DNA of 64,000 nt from Corydoras sp. C115 (lineage: Eukaryota > Chordata > Actinopteri > Siluriformes > Callichthyidae). A program made the translations under genes and the position numbers. Position 1 is the stretch's first letter, and the number at the start of each line of letters is the position of its first letter. This document shows positions 32,549-44,500 of this stretch, in pieces. A model generated the notes under the pieces. The model was given only the letters and a program-made list of their open reading frames with translations. It was not told the DNA's origin and did not search any database. The stretch lies in NCBI GenBank assembly GCA_019802505.1, contig JAFMOC010000082.1, positions 682,501-746,500 of the forward strand. Reading direction: 5' to 3'.

Positions 32549-33659
32549 CAGTTAGCCACGAGACGGAGAAAAGCCCAAGGCTGTACATCCTGAAACAACA
32601 AAGCCACATAAGTAAAATAAACGTACATGCTTTGCACACAGAACTATGTTTAACAGGAACCTGATTTGGGACTAAAACCTGACTTCTAGTAAGACATCCG
32701 AGAAATCTGCTCTCGCGCTTCAGGCTGATCAGATAGGAATGTTCCCCCCGGCAGGAGGAAAACCAACGGGTTGGACACAGTATCCATAATCAAGGACATG
32801 AAAAGATCTTTAGCTGCCATTTCTTATTGCAAAATGTCCTTGGATGAAAGCTGTGCACAAAACCGTTTGCGAGAGCGGTCATGTCAGTTTCGAAAAATGT
32901 GAAAACGCATCCTTTCGTCTAAAACCACAGAGTAGCACCACTATGTAGCTACAGAATGCTGTTAAGCCTTTGAAACAATTAGTGTAAAGTCAATTACACC
33001 AATATCTAGATGCTTTCTGAGCCTGCAGCTAGAGGGCAGAGTCACAATAAGGCACTTCAGTGAGTAACTGTGTGTGTTGGGGTCAGGATATGGCATATAG
33101 GCTTATACTTCTGAAACTATGATTAACTGCAATATGAGAGATGATGTTCATCCTCCAATTTAATCCTAATCAAGGCTCTGGAATGTTTCGCTTTATGTCT
33201 ACAAGAGCACTTCCATTTTCTGGTGCAAAGCATGATACAAGTTGTAGTATTAATCAGACAATCCAGGACAAATTTAGGGGATTAAGAAAGAAAGAAAGAA
33301 AAAAAAAAGGGATTAAGGAGAAGAAGGAATTTCCAAATGCTGGTGAGTACAAAGGCTGAAGTCTGTAAAAAGCCAGGTGCTTTTCTCGTCCTAAAAAAAA
33401 AAAAAGAGAAGACACATTTACTCAAATAAGCCTTATATGCGCACGCGTCACATGACCCGTACCCTTACACATGCACAAATCACAAGCATTCTGCTCGGTT
33501 TACTAAATCTTATTTGGAACATCTGGAGTTGTCATGTCCATGGTCGTGTTGCACTGTGTGATGTCACCTTAGCATGGTCACGAGAATGTAGTCTTAAAGG
33601 TCACATTTGTTCTGAGGGGTGAATAAAGCTTCAAACGTTTGATATTAAGTTGACCGTAG

Positions 33660-34310
33660 TCTCTACTTTTTGAGACGTCCGAGGTCTTTCAACATCTGCT
33701 CAGGATATTATATGAGTCTGTGGTGGTGAGTGCAATCCTTTATGCTGTTGCATGCTGGGGCAGCAGGCGGAAGGTGGCAGAGGCCAACAGACTGAACAAA
33801 CTGATCTGTAAAGCTGTTGTGGAGCTAGACTCTCTGATGGCAGTTTCAGAGAGGAGGACGCTGTCCAAACTGAAGGCCTTTATGGACAATGTCTCCCACC
33901 CACCGGTCAGACACACGAGCACATTCAGTTTAAGACTTCCATTTATCCATTATCTTCCGCTTTATCCTATATTGGGGTCGCGGTGTGTGTGTGTGTGTTG
34001 CCCTTCAAGGGGAGAAAGTTTCAGGTGCTGAGCAGATTCACCCAGGACAGGGCGTCAATGTATCGCCGGGCACACACTCACACTTTATATGGGGCAATTT
34101 GGAGAACTTCATTGACTGTGGAAGGAAACCCACACAAACACGGGGAGAACATGGAATCTCCACCCAGATGGGGATTCGAACCCGAGAATCCCTAGCACTG
34201 AGAGGTGAATGTGATAACTAAGCCACCATATCAGTTTAAGACTTATTCCACCCCAATGACAGGAGGTCGTTCTTACATGTGGCCATCAAACTACATAATC
34301 AGCCTGTTTG
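33660..34310 (+). mobile_element. LINE C-terminal fragment, split by a SINE
   Basis: 33720-33900 encodes VVSAILYAVACWGSR, then RLNKLICKA and SERRTLSKLKAFMDN, the typical C-terminus of a fish non-LTR reverse transcriptase. A family-A SINE interrupts it at 33939-34230. The continuation at 34245-34310 encodes the downstream block around RRSFLHVAIKLHN. Confidence 0.8.
33939..34230 (-). repeat. Family-A SINE with 14-bp target-site duplication
   Basis: Flanked by TCAGTTTAAGACTT at 33925-33938 and 34231-34244. Removing the SINE and one copy restores a continuous LINE sequence. It has an internal GT expansion and a body deletion. Confidence 0.92.
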
Positions 34311-34689
34311 TGTTGTGATTACATATGAGTTAATGTAATGTAATGAGTTAGTAATTATGACTCAAATATGCAATATTAAATTATAGCAGGTTTTCCCCAA
34401 AATGGCGATCGAGTGATCAATCGCACAGTGCATGTTATGGGTATATCACCATGGACCACTCCACAGGTTTGAGAAAAAAAGGACGTTAACTGATATCAGC
34501 AGCGCTTTTATTACAGCACAGCATCAGAAACACTTATTACACACACACAGCGTAAATTCTTACAAACTGCTTCTAAAGGTGGGCAGGTCAATGTAATTGA
34601 CTGGGGTACTGTTACCATATTATTATTATTACCACTTCCCAGCATGCCTTGCAGCTGGGTTATATCTGTTCTTTGTGTTATGCTTTTAT

Positions 34690-35090
34690 TTAGGGCTGTA
34701 TTCAACTACAAATTTTCGTAGTCGAATCTGAGTCGTCAGATTTTCCCTATAGTCGACTGATAGTCGAATCAGTTAAAATCTCACCACAAGATGGTGCTAT
34801 AAGCATAGTTTAAAAAAATTTTTTTTTTTAAATATATTTTACTTGTTTTTCTAACAAAAGAAAACCTTTATTTGGTTTTTCTTTTTTTTCTAGAAATTAT
34901 GATGATTTTATTTGACAAAAGGCTATATATATAACGAAAACAAAGACATTTCATGTAAAAACTAATGCTTAGCAGCAGCCATGGATACCCCCATGTGGTC
35001 AAAATGGTACATTCGACTATGAGGTTCATAGTCGACTACAGTTCTCCGAATCGAATCATCGAATCAGCGAATATTGCAGCTCACCCCTAC
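34690..35090. mobile_element. hAT-like MITE with AGTCGA repeats in its arms
   Basis: The left end TAGGGCTGTATTC and the right end GAATATTGCAGCTCACCCCTA are imperfect inverted repeats. Both arms are rich in TAGTCGACT and GAATC words. The interior is non-coding and AT-rich. Confidence 0.65.
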
Positions 35091-35180
35091 TTTTATTAAT
35101 GTTCATGTTTTGTTTGGGTTAATAATGCAGGTCGCAGGGATTGTTGTACATGTGCTGTATGTGTTTGCTCTTTCAGGTGT

Positions 35181-35211
<31 letters not shown>

Positions 35212-35685
35212 GGGTGTTGCCATTTAGGTGAAAGGTATGTCATGGCAAAGGCTGTAACTAAGTACCAAGTAAGTTCTCTCCATGCTATTTGCTGGGGTCG
35301 GTTTAATAAAAGTCATTTCCAAGTAAAATGGCAACTCAAAGCCAAGTCTTTTGTGCTGATTCCACATTGTGGGACAAATAAAAGATTCTTATCTTGCAAT
35401 ATTAACATGGAAAAAAAATAAATAAATAAATAAATAAAAACATCCTGGTATATCACAATGACCTGTCCACTGGAGAAAGTAGATCTCTAGCCAGAAAAGT
35501 GTGGACATACCTGTATTATACCATCACCTGACCCACAGTGCAATATATTTAAATTTTTTAATTTAACATATATAACATACTCAACTCTGCCAGTTTGCTT
35601 TTACTTTATTCTGTATTTTTGGTACTTTCAGTTAAAATTTTTATTCTACTTCTCTATATATAAACCCATCAAATGCAGCATCTGT
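35091..35685. other. Intergenic stretch downstream of ddx6
   Basis: It contains a (TG)n-(G)n run (35179-35213), a LINE tail fragment (CCACATTGTGGGACAAATAAAAGATTCTTATCTT near 35360) and an AAAT microsatellite. I see no gene. Confidence 0.5.
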
Positions 35686-35687
35686 AA

Positions 35688-35735
35688 ACACTGTAATTTC
35701 CCCCTGGGGATCAATAAAGTATTCTGATTTTTAAG
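35688..35735 (+). repeat. LINE 3' tail fragment
   Basis: CCCCTGGGGATCAATAAAGT followed by ATTCTGA is a common fish LINE tail. The same tail in reverse occurs at 58556-58600. Confidence 0.6.
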
Positions 35736-35770
35736 TTGATGGTACCAACCTGTCCTGTTGGGGTTGGACT

Positions 35771-38700
35771 TCACAGAGCAAGTAGCGGCTCATCATCATC
35801 TGCCCCCGCTTCAGAATTGGGGTCACTGGTGTGGAACTCTGCGACATACAGGCTTTTGTCAATGCTGCCAGGAATGGGCTTGATGTCTGTCACCAGTTGG
35901 TCTTCAATGGTCTTCAGGTTGAATCGATCCTCTGCCGTGATCAGATTAATGGCCAGACCCAGATGACCAAACCTCCCTGAAAAAGATTCCAGGATTAAAA
36001 CACAAATCAACAGGTAAATAAAATGTGAGGAAAAGCACAACACCACAACACTTCGGCAGTATACACATAAATGTTTCTTAGTTTGGTGTCTCACCTGAGC
36101 GTCCGATACGATGCAAGTAAGTCTCTGCATTTTTGGGAAAGTCAAAGTTGATGACCACATTCACTGCCTGGATGTCAATTCCTCTGGTGAATAAATCTGT
36201 TATGGAAACAGTCATCACAATGTAAATTTTTAGACAAACTTATTATGCCATGTCATTAGATCCTTATTAAGTTCACATGTAATTAAAGTGATACAAAGAG
36301 TATGAATCGTATTGTACAGTAGAACACATCTCCTTCAGGTTTGTTCTTAAACTTTATGCTAATAAAACCACAAGAGCTGATTACAAAACAGATCTGAATT
36401 GTTAACTGTAGTTCTTGTTTAGGCTTCATGTTTCGTGAATTCCTTAAAAGCAAGTCAAGTCGTACTTCTCTTTATTATAGTTATTAGTTCTGTATGTGAT
36501 GCTATGGTGGTTCTATGAGTAAAATACAGAGTAATGTACTTTATTACAAAGTGGATTAGCTAATGTTGGTTAATGGCTTGTGCCCACTTTCCTCGATACA
36601 GTCTCAGGTAACACCCCCCCCACCCACCACTCAGATTTCTGCGGTAAATCCATAACTCAATTATATTAAGTTCATGTTTCTGTAAAAGGAAGGAAAAAAC
36701 AAACCAAAATACCTGTGCAAACCAGGTTCCTGCATAAACCATTTCTGAAGTCATGGAACACACGGTTCCGGTACTCCTGCCAAAAAAAAAAAAAAAGAAA
36801 ATTTTTAGAAAATATAACTTAATATTCAAGTATTTTGTTCAACAACATAAAGCGGTGTACAGTCATGGCCAAATGATTTGAGAATGATACAAATATTAAT
36901 TTTTACAAAGTCTACTGCTTCAGTTTTATAATGGCAATTTGCATATACTCCAGAATGTTATAGTGATCAGCTTAACAGCAATTAATTGCAAAGTCAATAT
37001 TTGCCTAGAAAATGAACTTTATCCCTCAAAACACATTTCAACTTCATTGCAGCCCTGCCTTAAAAGGACCAGCTTACATCGTTTCAGTGATTGCTCCATT
37101 AACACAGGTGTGGGTGTTGATGAGGACAGGGCTGGAGATCAATCTGTCATGATTAAGAATGACACCACTGGACACTTTAAAAGGAGGCTGGTGCTTGGCA
37201 TCATTGTTTCTCTTCTGTTAATTATGGTTTCTCTAAAGAAACACGTGCAGTCATCATTGCACTGCACAAAAATGGCCTAACAGGGAAGAGTATCGCAGCT
37301 AGAAAGAATGGACCTCAATGTCAACAATCTATCGCATCATCAAGAACTTCAAGGAGAGAGGTTCCATTGTTGCCAAAAAGGCTCCAGGGCGCCCAAGAAA
37401 GACCAGCAAGCGCCAGGACGTCTCTTAAAAGTGTTTCAGCTGTGGGATCGGGCTACCAGCAGTGCAGAGCTTGCTCAGGTATGGCAGCAAGCAGGTGTGA
37501 GTGCATCTGCATGCACTGTGAGGCGGAGACTCTTGGAGCAAGGCCTGGTCTCAAGGAGGGCAGCAAAGAAGCCACTTCTCTCAAGAAAAAACATCAGGGA
37601 CAGACTGATATTCTGAAAAAGGTACAGGGAGGGGACTGCTGAGGACTGGGGTAAAGTCATTTTCTCTGATGAATCTCCTTTCCGATTGTTTGGGACATCT
37701 GGAAAACAGCTTATTCGGAGAAGACGAGGTGAGCGCTACCACCAGTCTTGTCATATGCCAACTGTAAAGCATCCTGAAACCATCCATGTGTGGGTCTGCT
37801 TCTCAGCCAAGGGAATTGGCTCTCACAGTCTTGCCTAAAAACACAGCCATGAATAAATAATGATACCCGAAAGTCCTCCGAGAGCATCTTCTCCCAACCA
37901 TCCAAGAGCAGTTTGGTGATCAACAATGCCTTTTCCAGCATGATGGAGCACCTTGCCATAAAGCAAAGGTGATAACTACATGGCTCAGGGAACAACACAG
38001 ATTTTGGGTCCATGGCCTGGAAACTCCCCAGATCTTAATCCCATTGAGAACTTGTGGTCAATCAAGAGACGGGTGGACAAACAAAAACCTACATATTCTG
38101 ACAAAATGCAAGCATTGATTGTGCAAAAATTGACTGCAATTCTCCCTGGCATGCTCTCAATCAACTTCTGGACCAAATCCTGACTGATAGCAGAGGTCAT
38201 GAAGAAGAAGGGTCAACACTGCAAATATTAACTTGCTGCATTAAAACTGTCAATAAAAGCTTTTGTTACTCATAATATGATTGCAATTATATTTCTGTAT
38301 GTGATAAAAACATCTGACAAACACACAAAAAAACCAGATGGCAGCAGATCATATGAAAATATATTTGTGTCATTCTCAAAACTTTTGGCCATGACTGTAC
38401 AGTATACAGTGGAACGATTCAGCGTTCTCCAGAAACAAGGTGCTACACAGAACAGCAACTACACAAAGTGCACGACCAAAGTGTAATTAGAATAAATATA
38501 AGACAACATACAGTACAATACACATTCAAGTAATGGGAGGAAATAGTGCAGACAATATACTGTACAGAGCAATAAACAGTAATACTCTATAAGTAAATGT
38601 GAAACTAACAGAGTTCACAGACATACGGCAAATCACGCAAGCAAACCTGCATCATCTTGGCGTGGATGTAGAAACACGAGTAGCCCAGCTGTGTAATTTT

Positions 38701-41465
38701 TTTGGCCAGCAGTTCAACTCTCTGGGTCGAGTTACAGAAAATGATGGACTGATTGATTTGAAGCTAAAGGGAACAAACACAGGGTGACTGATCAGACGTC
38801 TGCTTTCAATGTAAACAGTGGCGTAACCTGTAAAGAAGTGAATTGAGTGAATAAATGGATTTAGGATTTACCCTTGAGAAGAGCGTGTTGAGGCAGTGCA
38901 CTTTCTGTCGCTCTGTGACATAAGCATAGTACTGAGTGATGCCCTTCAAGGTCAGTTCCTCCATCAGATTAATTTCGTATGGCTTTTTCAGGTGTTTTGC
39001 CTGGGATGAAAATACAGTCAGGGGAGTGTGAGTATACATGGTATTTGGTACTTTTATGCATCACCTGTATTAAAAGAAAATAAACGACACGTTGCATTTA
39101 CCATGAACTTCTGAACACTGGTGGGGAAGGTGGCAGAGTAAAGCAAAATCTGACGGTTCTTATCCAGGAAGCTTATGATATCCTCAATAAGGATCACAAA
39201 GTCCTGCGAGAGCAACTTATCAGCCTGCAAGTCAGACGGGAGATAAAACTTGAACAAATGCCAGGATACAGAGCTGAACATGCAATCATTTTAAAATCCT
39301 TAGAATTAAATTAATAACCAAGTATTTCAATGAAATAAGTTGAAAAAGTAAGTTGAGGCAGACATTACAATTATCTTACAATAATCTTATTTTAATTCAT
39401 AGATCAGGTTCAGTAACTGAGGCCTCATTTGTAAATCTGCTGCTTTTAACTTTTTAACCATCCGAATCATATCTTAAGTCTCTGTTTATAGTTGGTGCTC
39501 ATTGATTGTGCAGGAGAACGAGTCTGCATGAAGACTTACCTCATCCATTACCATCATTTGAACTTTATCAACTTTGGCCACTCCCTTCTTAATCAAGTCT
39601 AAAATCCTGCCTGGTGTCGCAATGATGACATGCACTGTGAGAACGAAGGAGAGGCAAGGGAAAAAAACAAAAAAAAAAATACACATAAGTATCCAGATCA
39701 GGACTACCTTCAAACATTCTATAAAGGTTTAGTTTATGTTAAGTTCTTCAACTTAAACTAAACACCAAAAAGTGGTTTGATTGCAAGATCTACATTTAAA
39801 AAATAATAAATAAAAATATTTTAAGATGTAATCTTGAATTTGATTATTTAATTCAATTAGTATAATAAAAAAAAAATTACTATGAACTGGATGATAATAT
39901 TGTGGCTGCGATATGAGCTATTGTTTACCTCCTGTCTAATATGGGTGCTAATATTTTAGGATGGGACATCTTTCACAAGTACTTTTGTCCATTGATTTAG
40001 CCTTTATATTAACATATTATAATTATTATATTATTATTAACATATTAAAAGACAGTTTTGAACCTATTAACAAAATCTTAAAAATAGTACAACCAAACCT
40101 AAATCTCTTTGCATTCTAGAACTTTTGCTTCATAAATGCACATCATTGCAAGTTATCGAACATAATTAAAGAAAAAAAAAAAAAAAACATTTTCAAACAC
40201 GAACCAAAATGTGCAACACAAATCATTAATACTTCATGCTACTTTACTGTCCATTAACAAGAACACAATGAGTTAAACTCAGATCTGATTCAAATATTTG
40301 ATTTATCTTAATATGAACAACATGACTTTAAATCCAACACAAATTGACCCATGACTTATGACTATGAGCCAAACACACAGCTCACAGTAATAGAATCTGA
40401 GATTTCATTTGTATGTCAAGGCCAAATTCTTTAGGGACTGAAATATTTGCAATTTTACCAAACTCAGTATATTCATAGTATGAGATGGTTCTTACTTAGT
40501 TCTTAGAGTATTAGATGGTTCTTCCCAAATGACATAAGTAAGGATGCTGGGTTAATTCATTTTGAGACAAAAACAGTATAGCTGCAATGCTATTTTTAGA
40601 GGACACGGCAAAATGGTTTATATAATGCAGGTTTGGGGTTTACATTGCATAAAGAGGAGGAGGCCTCAGGAATAACAGCCATAGATTGTGAAGTTAAAAA
40701 CTAATTGGGTCTATATAAAAAGATCTATAAAAGTCTATAAAGCATAAAAACTAAAACATGTACAGCTTCTTTATGTAATTATTTAATAAACCACTGAGGC
40801 GTGACATTCTGCAGTCTGCGTTTTTGGTGAGTGTGATTTTCAATGGTAAAAATGAATTTAAAGGTTTAAAAATACATACTTTTTGCATATGTTTTGTTCT
40901 GTATATCAGTAAAATCTCCAAATTATGAGTCCGTTTACCACTCATAGCACTATATTGTTTTTTTTACAAGCTAAACCAATGTGGGCAGCCCAGGGTGGTC
41001 AACCCACTTTGTGGTCTGTCTGTGTAGTCAGAACATGTTACGCAGTAGAGAATAGGTGCCAAACTCAAGGCCTGAGGACCATATCTGGCCCATGAGATCA
41101 TTTCCCATTAATCTATTATTTGTGTTATTAATGGCTAAGTGATATGTTTTTTGGGCCATGCTCATATTTTAAAAGCAAAATTTAACACCAAACATGATGG
41201 GTGATTTGTTGTCAAACCTAAACGCTTTATCCTGTACTAAAAGTCATGGGGGGGTTCCCAATGTCCAGCCAGGGGAGAACGTTTAGGGTGCTGGGCAGAT
41301 ACACCCAGGAGAGTGCCAATCTATCACTGGGCTTTCAAACCAGGAATCCCTAGTGCTGAGAGGCAAACGTGCTAACCACTAAGCCACCGTGCCACCCTAG
41401 TCCCCAATATAGGTAAAATAAAACATGACTGCAGTGGTTTGCTCATTGTTATAAGTAAAAACAAA

Positions 41466-41547
<82 letters not shown>

Positions 41548-44500
41548 CATACATACATACATACATACATACATACACTATATTATATAATACTACAAAT
41601 TATGCAAGCTATATAAGGTACAAAAAATAATAATAATAATAATAAACACTTGATTGATAATTACCAATTTCATCCAGACGCATGATGTCATCTCGCAGGT
41701 TTGTTCCACCGGTGGTGGCCATGACTTTAACTCCACCTAGATGCTTGCTGATTTGGATGCTGATTTGACTGACCTGTAATGCAAGCTCACGGGTAGGCAC
41801 CATGACTATTGCTGTAGAGAGAGAGGGGAGGAAGGAGATACTGAGTCAATAATTAAGACATTACCAGTCACTATTTATCTAATTCTACCTGGTATACACA
41901 GACCATTTAATAATATCATTCCAGAAGCCTTCCTGGCTATATTTGAAAATTCCCTGGGTCACTCTTATTTGTTAGCCACGCAGTCAGGTGTGCTTGCTTT
42001 TACGTCACTAATGGCCAGACATTGCATCCTTTGTCTGTGGAAAATCTTCCAATACTTGAGCTCGGGAAACTCTTACGAGCACTAAAATTGAAAAAGGTCC
42101 TGGCAACTTCCAACGGCCATATTAGCTACTTTTATAACAAATGGCACCCTTTTTGGTCATACATTAAAGCTCTGTCCTCTTTATCCACCGATTGAGCATT
42201 CTCCCCCTTTTTTGAGTTTTTTCCCTTTTTGCCCTCATTAAAAAAAATAGAAAAACAATATCACAATTATTCTTAATATTGTTTTGCTGGAAATAACAAA
42301 AGATATTTATTCATATTTTGTTTACTATGCCCTGACATTTGTTTGTAACTGCATCTCTTTCTATAAAATAATAACTGAATTTTATTCTGAATATCCTGAA
42401 TTCTATTGTTTATTTCTCAATAGATCTTAATATTATCTTTTTATCTTTCACAATTACTGTCACTGCTGCTGAGAATGTGAACTTCCCCATTGTGGGTCCA
42501 ATAAAGGGTTATCTTATCTTAATAACTGTGAAACACCAACACATGAATGTGAAATTAAGTAAATCAAAAACAAAATTTAGGACTAATTAGATATTTTCTG
42601 GGTTATTCAGCTGGTATAAGTGAATTAGTCCAAATTGGTTTTACTAAAAATTTTATAATTAGAATGGAATAAGTAATCTGATGTTGGTCTAATAATAAAC
42701 AGCCAGTAAAATCTGGTTCACTGATTAAAGAAACGGTAATAACTAAAGATTTTTTGTTCAGATGCCCTTAATCCTAAAATCCTTATTACTTACAATTATT
42801 AAAAAAAAAAAAAAAAAAAAAAAAAGGTGTGGGAAAATATATTACTTCTAGTAATAACTTGTATGAAAAATACACAAGCAGACTTGAAGTTAACCTTGGA
42901 TGTGGTTTTTCTTCAGGTCTATCCTTTCCAACATTGGAATTAGGTATGCCCCACTCTTTCCGGTCCCATTTTTGGCACGGGCAAGAATATCCCGACCAGA
43001 GAGTGCAATGGGGATGCTCTCCTCCTGAGAAAAAAAAAAATAAAATAAAAATAAAAATCACAGTGATGAGAAGCGCAGTCACTTATACAACCTCTGTTAA
43101 CTTGTCAATAATAGTTGAAAAAAAAAAAAAAAAACCCACTTTTGGCAGAATTTACCTGAATGGGAGATGGCTTCTCCCACCCCATTTCAAAAATTCCCAT
43201 CAGAAGTTCCCTCTTTAGACAGTAGTCCTCAAACTCATTCCCCTTGGTGGCAGTAACATCCTGAGGGGAATAACAGAGTTTCATTAACGAGTCTAATGCC
43301 ACATTAAATGGCATAAATTCCATCACCTTCTTAGTCTTTACATTTACATTTAGCAGATGCTTTTATCCAAAGCGACTTACAAATGAGAACGTCACAAGTC
43401 AGTAGTTATGAAGAAAACCAACTTCATGGTAGAATTATCAAAGCTAATTGTTATTTGATGCTGTGCACCCCCCACACACACACCTTTTTTTTGTTCCTTA
43501 CAACAGGTATTTTTCAAAAAGATGCCTCCTTAGTAGTTTCTGAAAACTGCCTAGTGATTTCTGCCTTAAGGACAGAGTTGGGAAGATGGTTCCACCATTT
43601 TGCAGTGGTGAACGCAACGGAGTGAGAGTTAGCTCCTCGGTGAGGTGGAATCACCATGAGACATTCATCACCAGAGCAAAGTGAACTAATTGGAGTGTAT
43701 TTTGAAAATACAGAGTGAAGGTACGAGGGGGCAGATCCAGAGATTGTCCTGTAGGTCAGAGTCAGTGACTTGTACTGAATGCAGCAGCTACAGGGAGTCA
43801 ATGGAGAGAGAGGAGCAGTGGAGTGACATGAGTTCACTTGAGCTGGTTGAACACAAGTCAGGCTGCAGAGTTTTGAATTAGTTGGAGAGGTCTGATTGTG
43901 CAAGATGGGAGACCTGCAAGTAATGCATTACAATAATCAGGGCTTTAACTATGAGCTTGATTTGCACCCCCCTTTTCCCCCCCCTACAACAGGGGTTTGT
44001 TAAAAAGTTTCTTAAAAACGCCAACTGACTCTGCCTTTGGGAAGATGATTCCACCATTTCTGGGAAGTTTCAGAAATGGTCCTGTATGTTTGCATTACGT
44101 TTGCTTTACATAGGGCAGTAACTTCAAAAAATAATTTCCTCTAAAAAGTAAGTATATTTAGTTTTATATCTTTAAAATAATTCCAATAAGCTACCTGAAA
44201 TTATTCACTTTAAATAACAGTAAACAAAACCAGAGAGGGGCATTTCATGAAGAAAATGCGAGTGTGATTGCAGCAGTTTTTATGAGCGAGAGTGCACAGT
44301 ATTATGAAAAAACAGACTTTACCCTAGGTGCTAGAGTGTGGTTAAGGTGAGGAGGAGCAATTTTCTAAGAGTGATAAAAAGATGACGGAAAGTGCAATCA
44401 GTCCGTGGTTTCAGCTGATGGGCGTCTGCAAATCACTCGGAACGGGGTTTCGAGGTTCGTGTTTGTAGCTCATAAATTGCCCGAGCTACTCCACTTTGAA

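Larger units (their letters stand above)
29930..33390 (-). other. Candidate long 3' UTR exon of ddx6
   Basis: About 3.4 kb of mostly single-copy sequence, in contrast to its surroundings. At 33390 there is a strong minus-strand acceptor (twelve T, then AG|GACGAG). At 29956-29951 there is an AATAAA on the minus strand, close to the SINE at 29612-29874. The ddx6 stop exon has a possible donor after the stop (GACAG|GTTGGT, near 35748). The stretch holds two long poly-A runs (32190-32231, 32497-32546). No protein frame is credible. It could instead be plain intergenic DNA. Confidence 0.3.

Noticed and set aside
32144..32593. 149-codon Lys-rich ORF
   Set aside because: It is driven by two poly-A runs and has no domain.
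43514..43903. 129-codon ORF resembling a host gene
   Set aside because: It is the C-terminal part of a LINE reverse transcriptase, present in three copies in the window.
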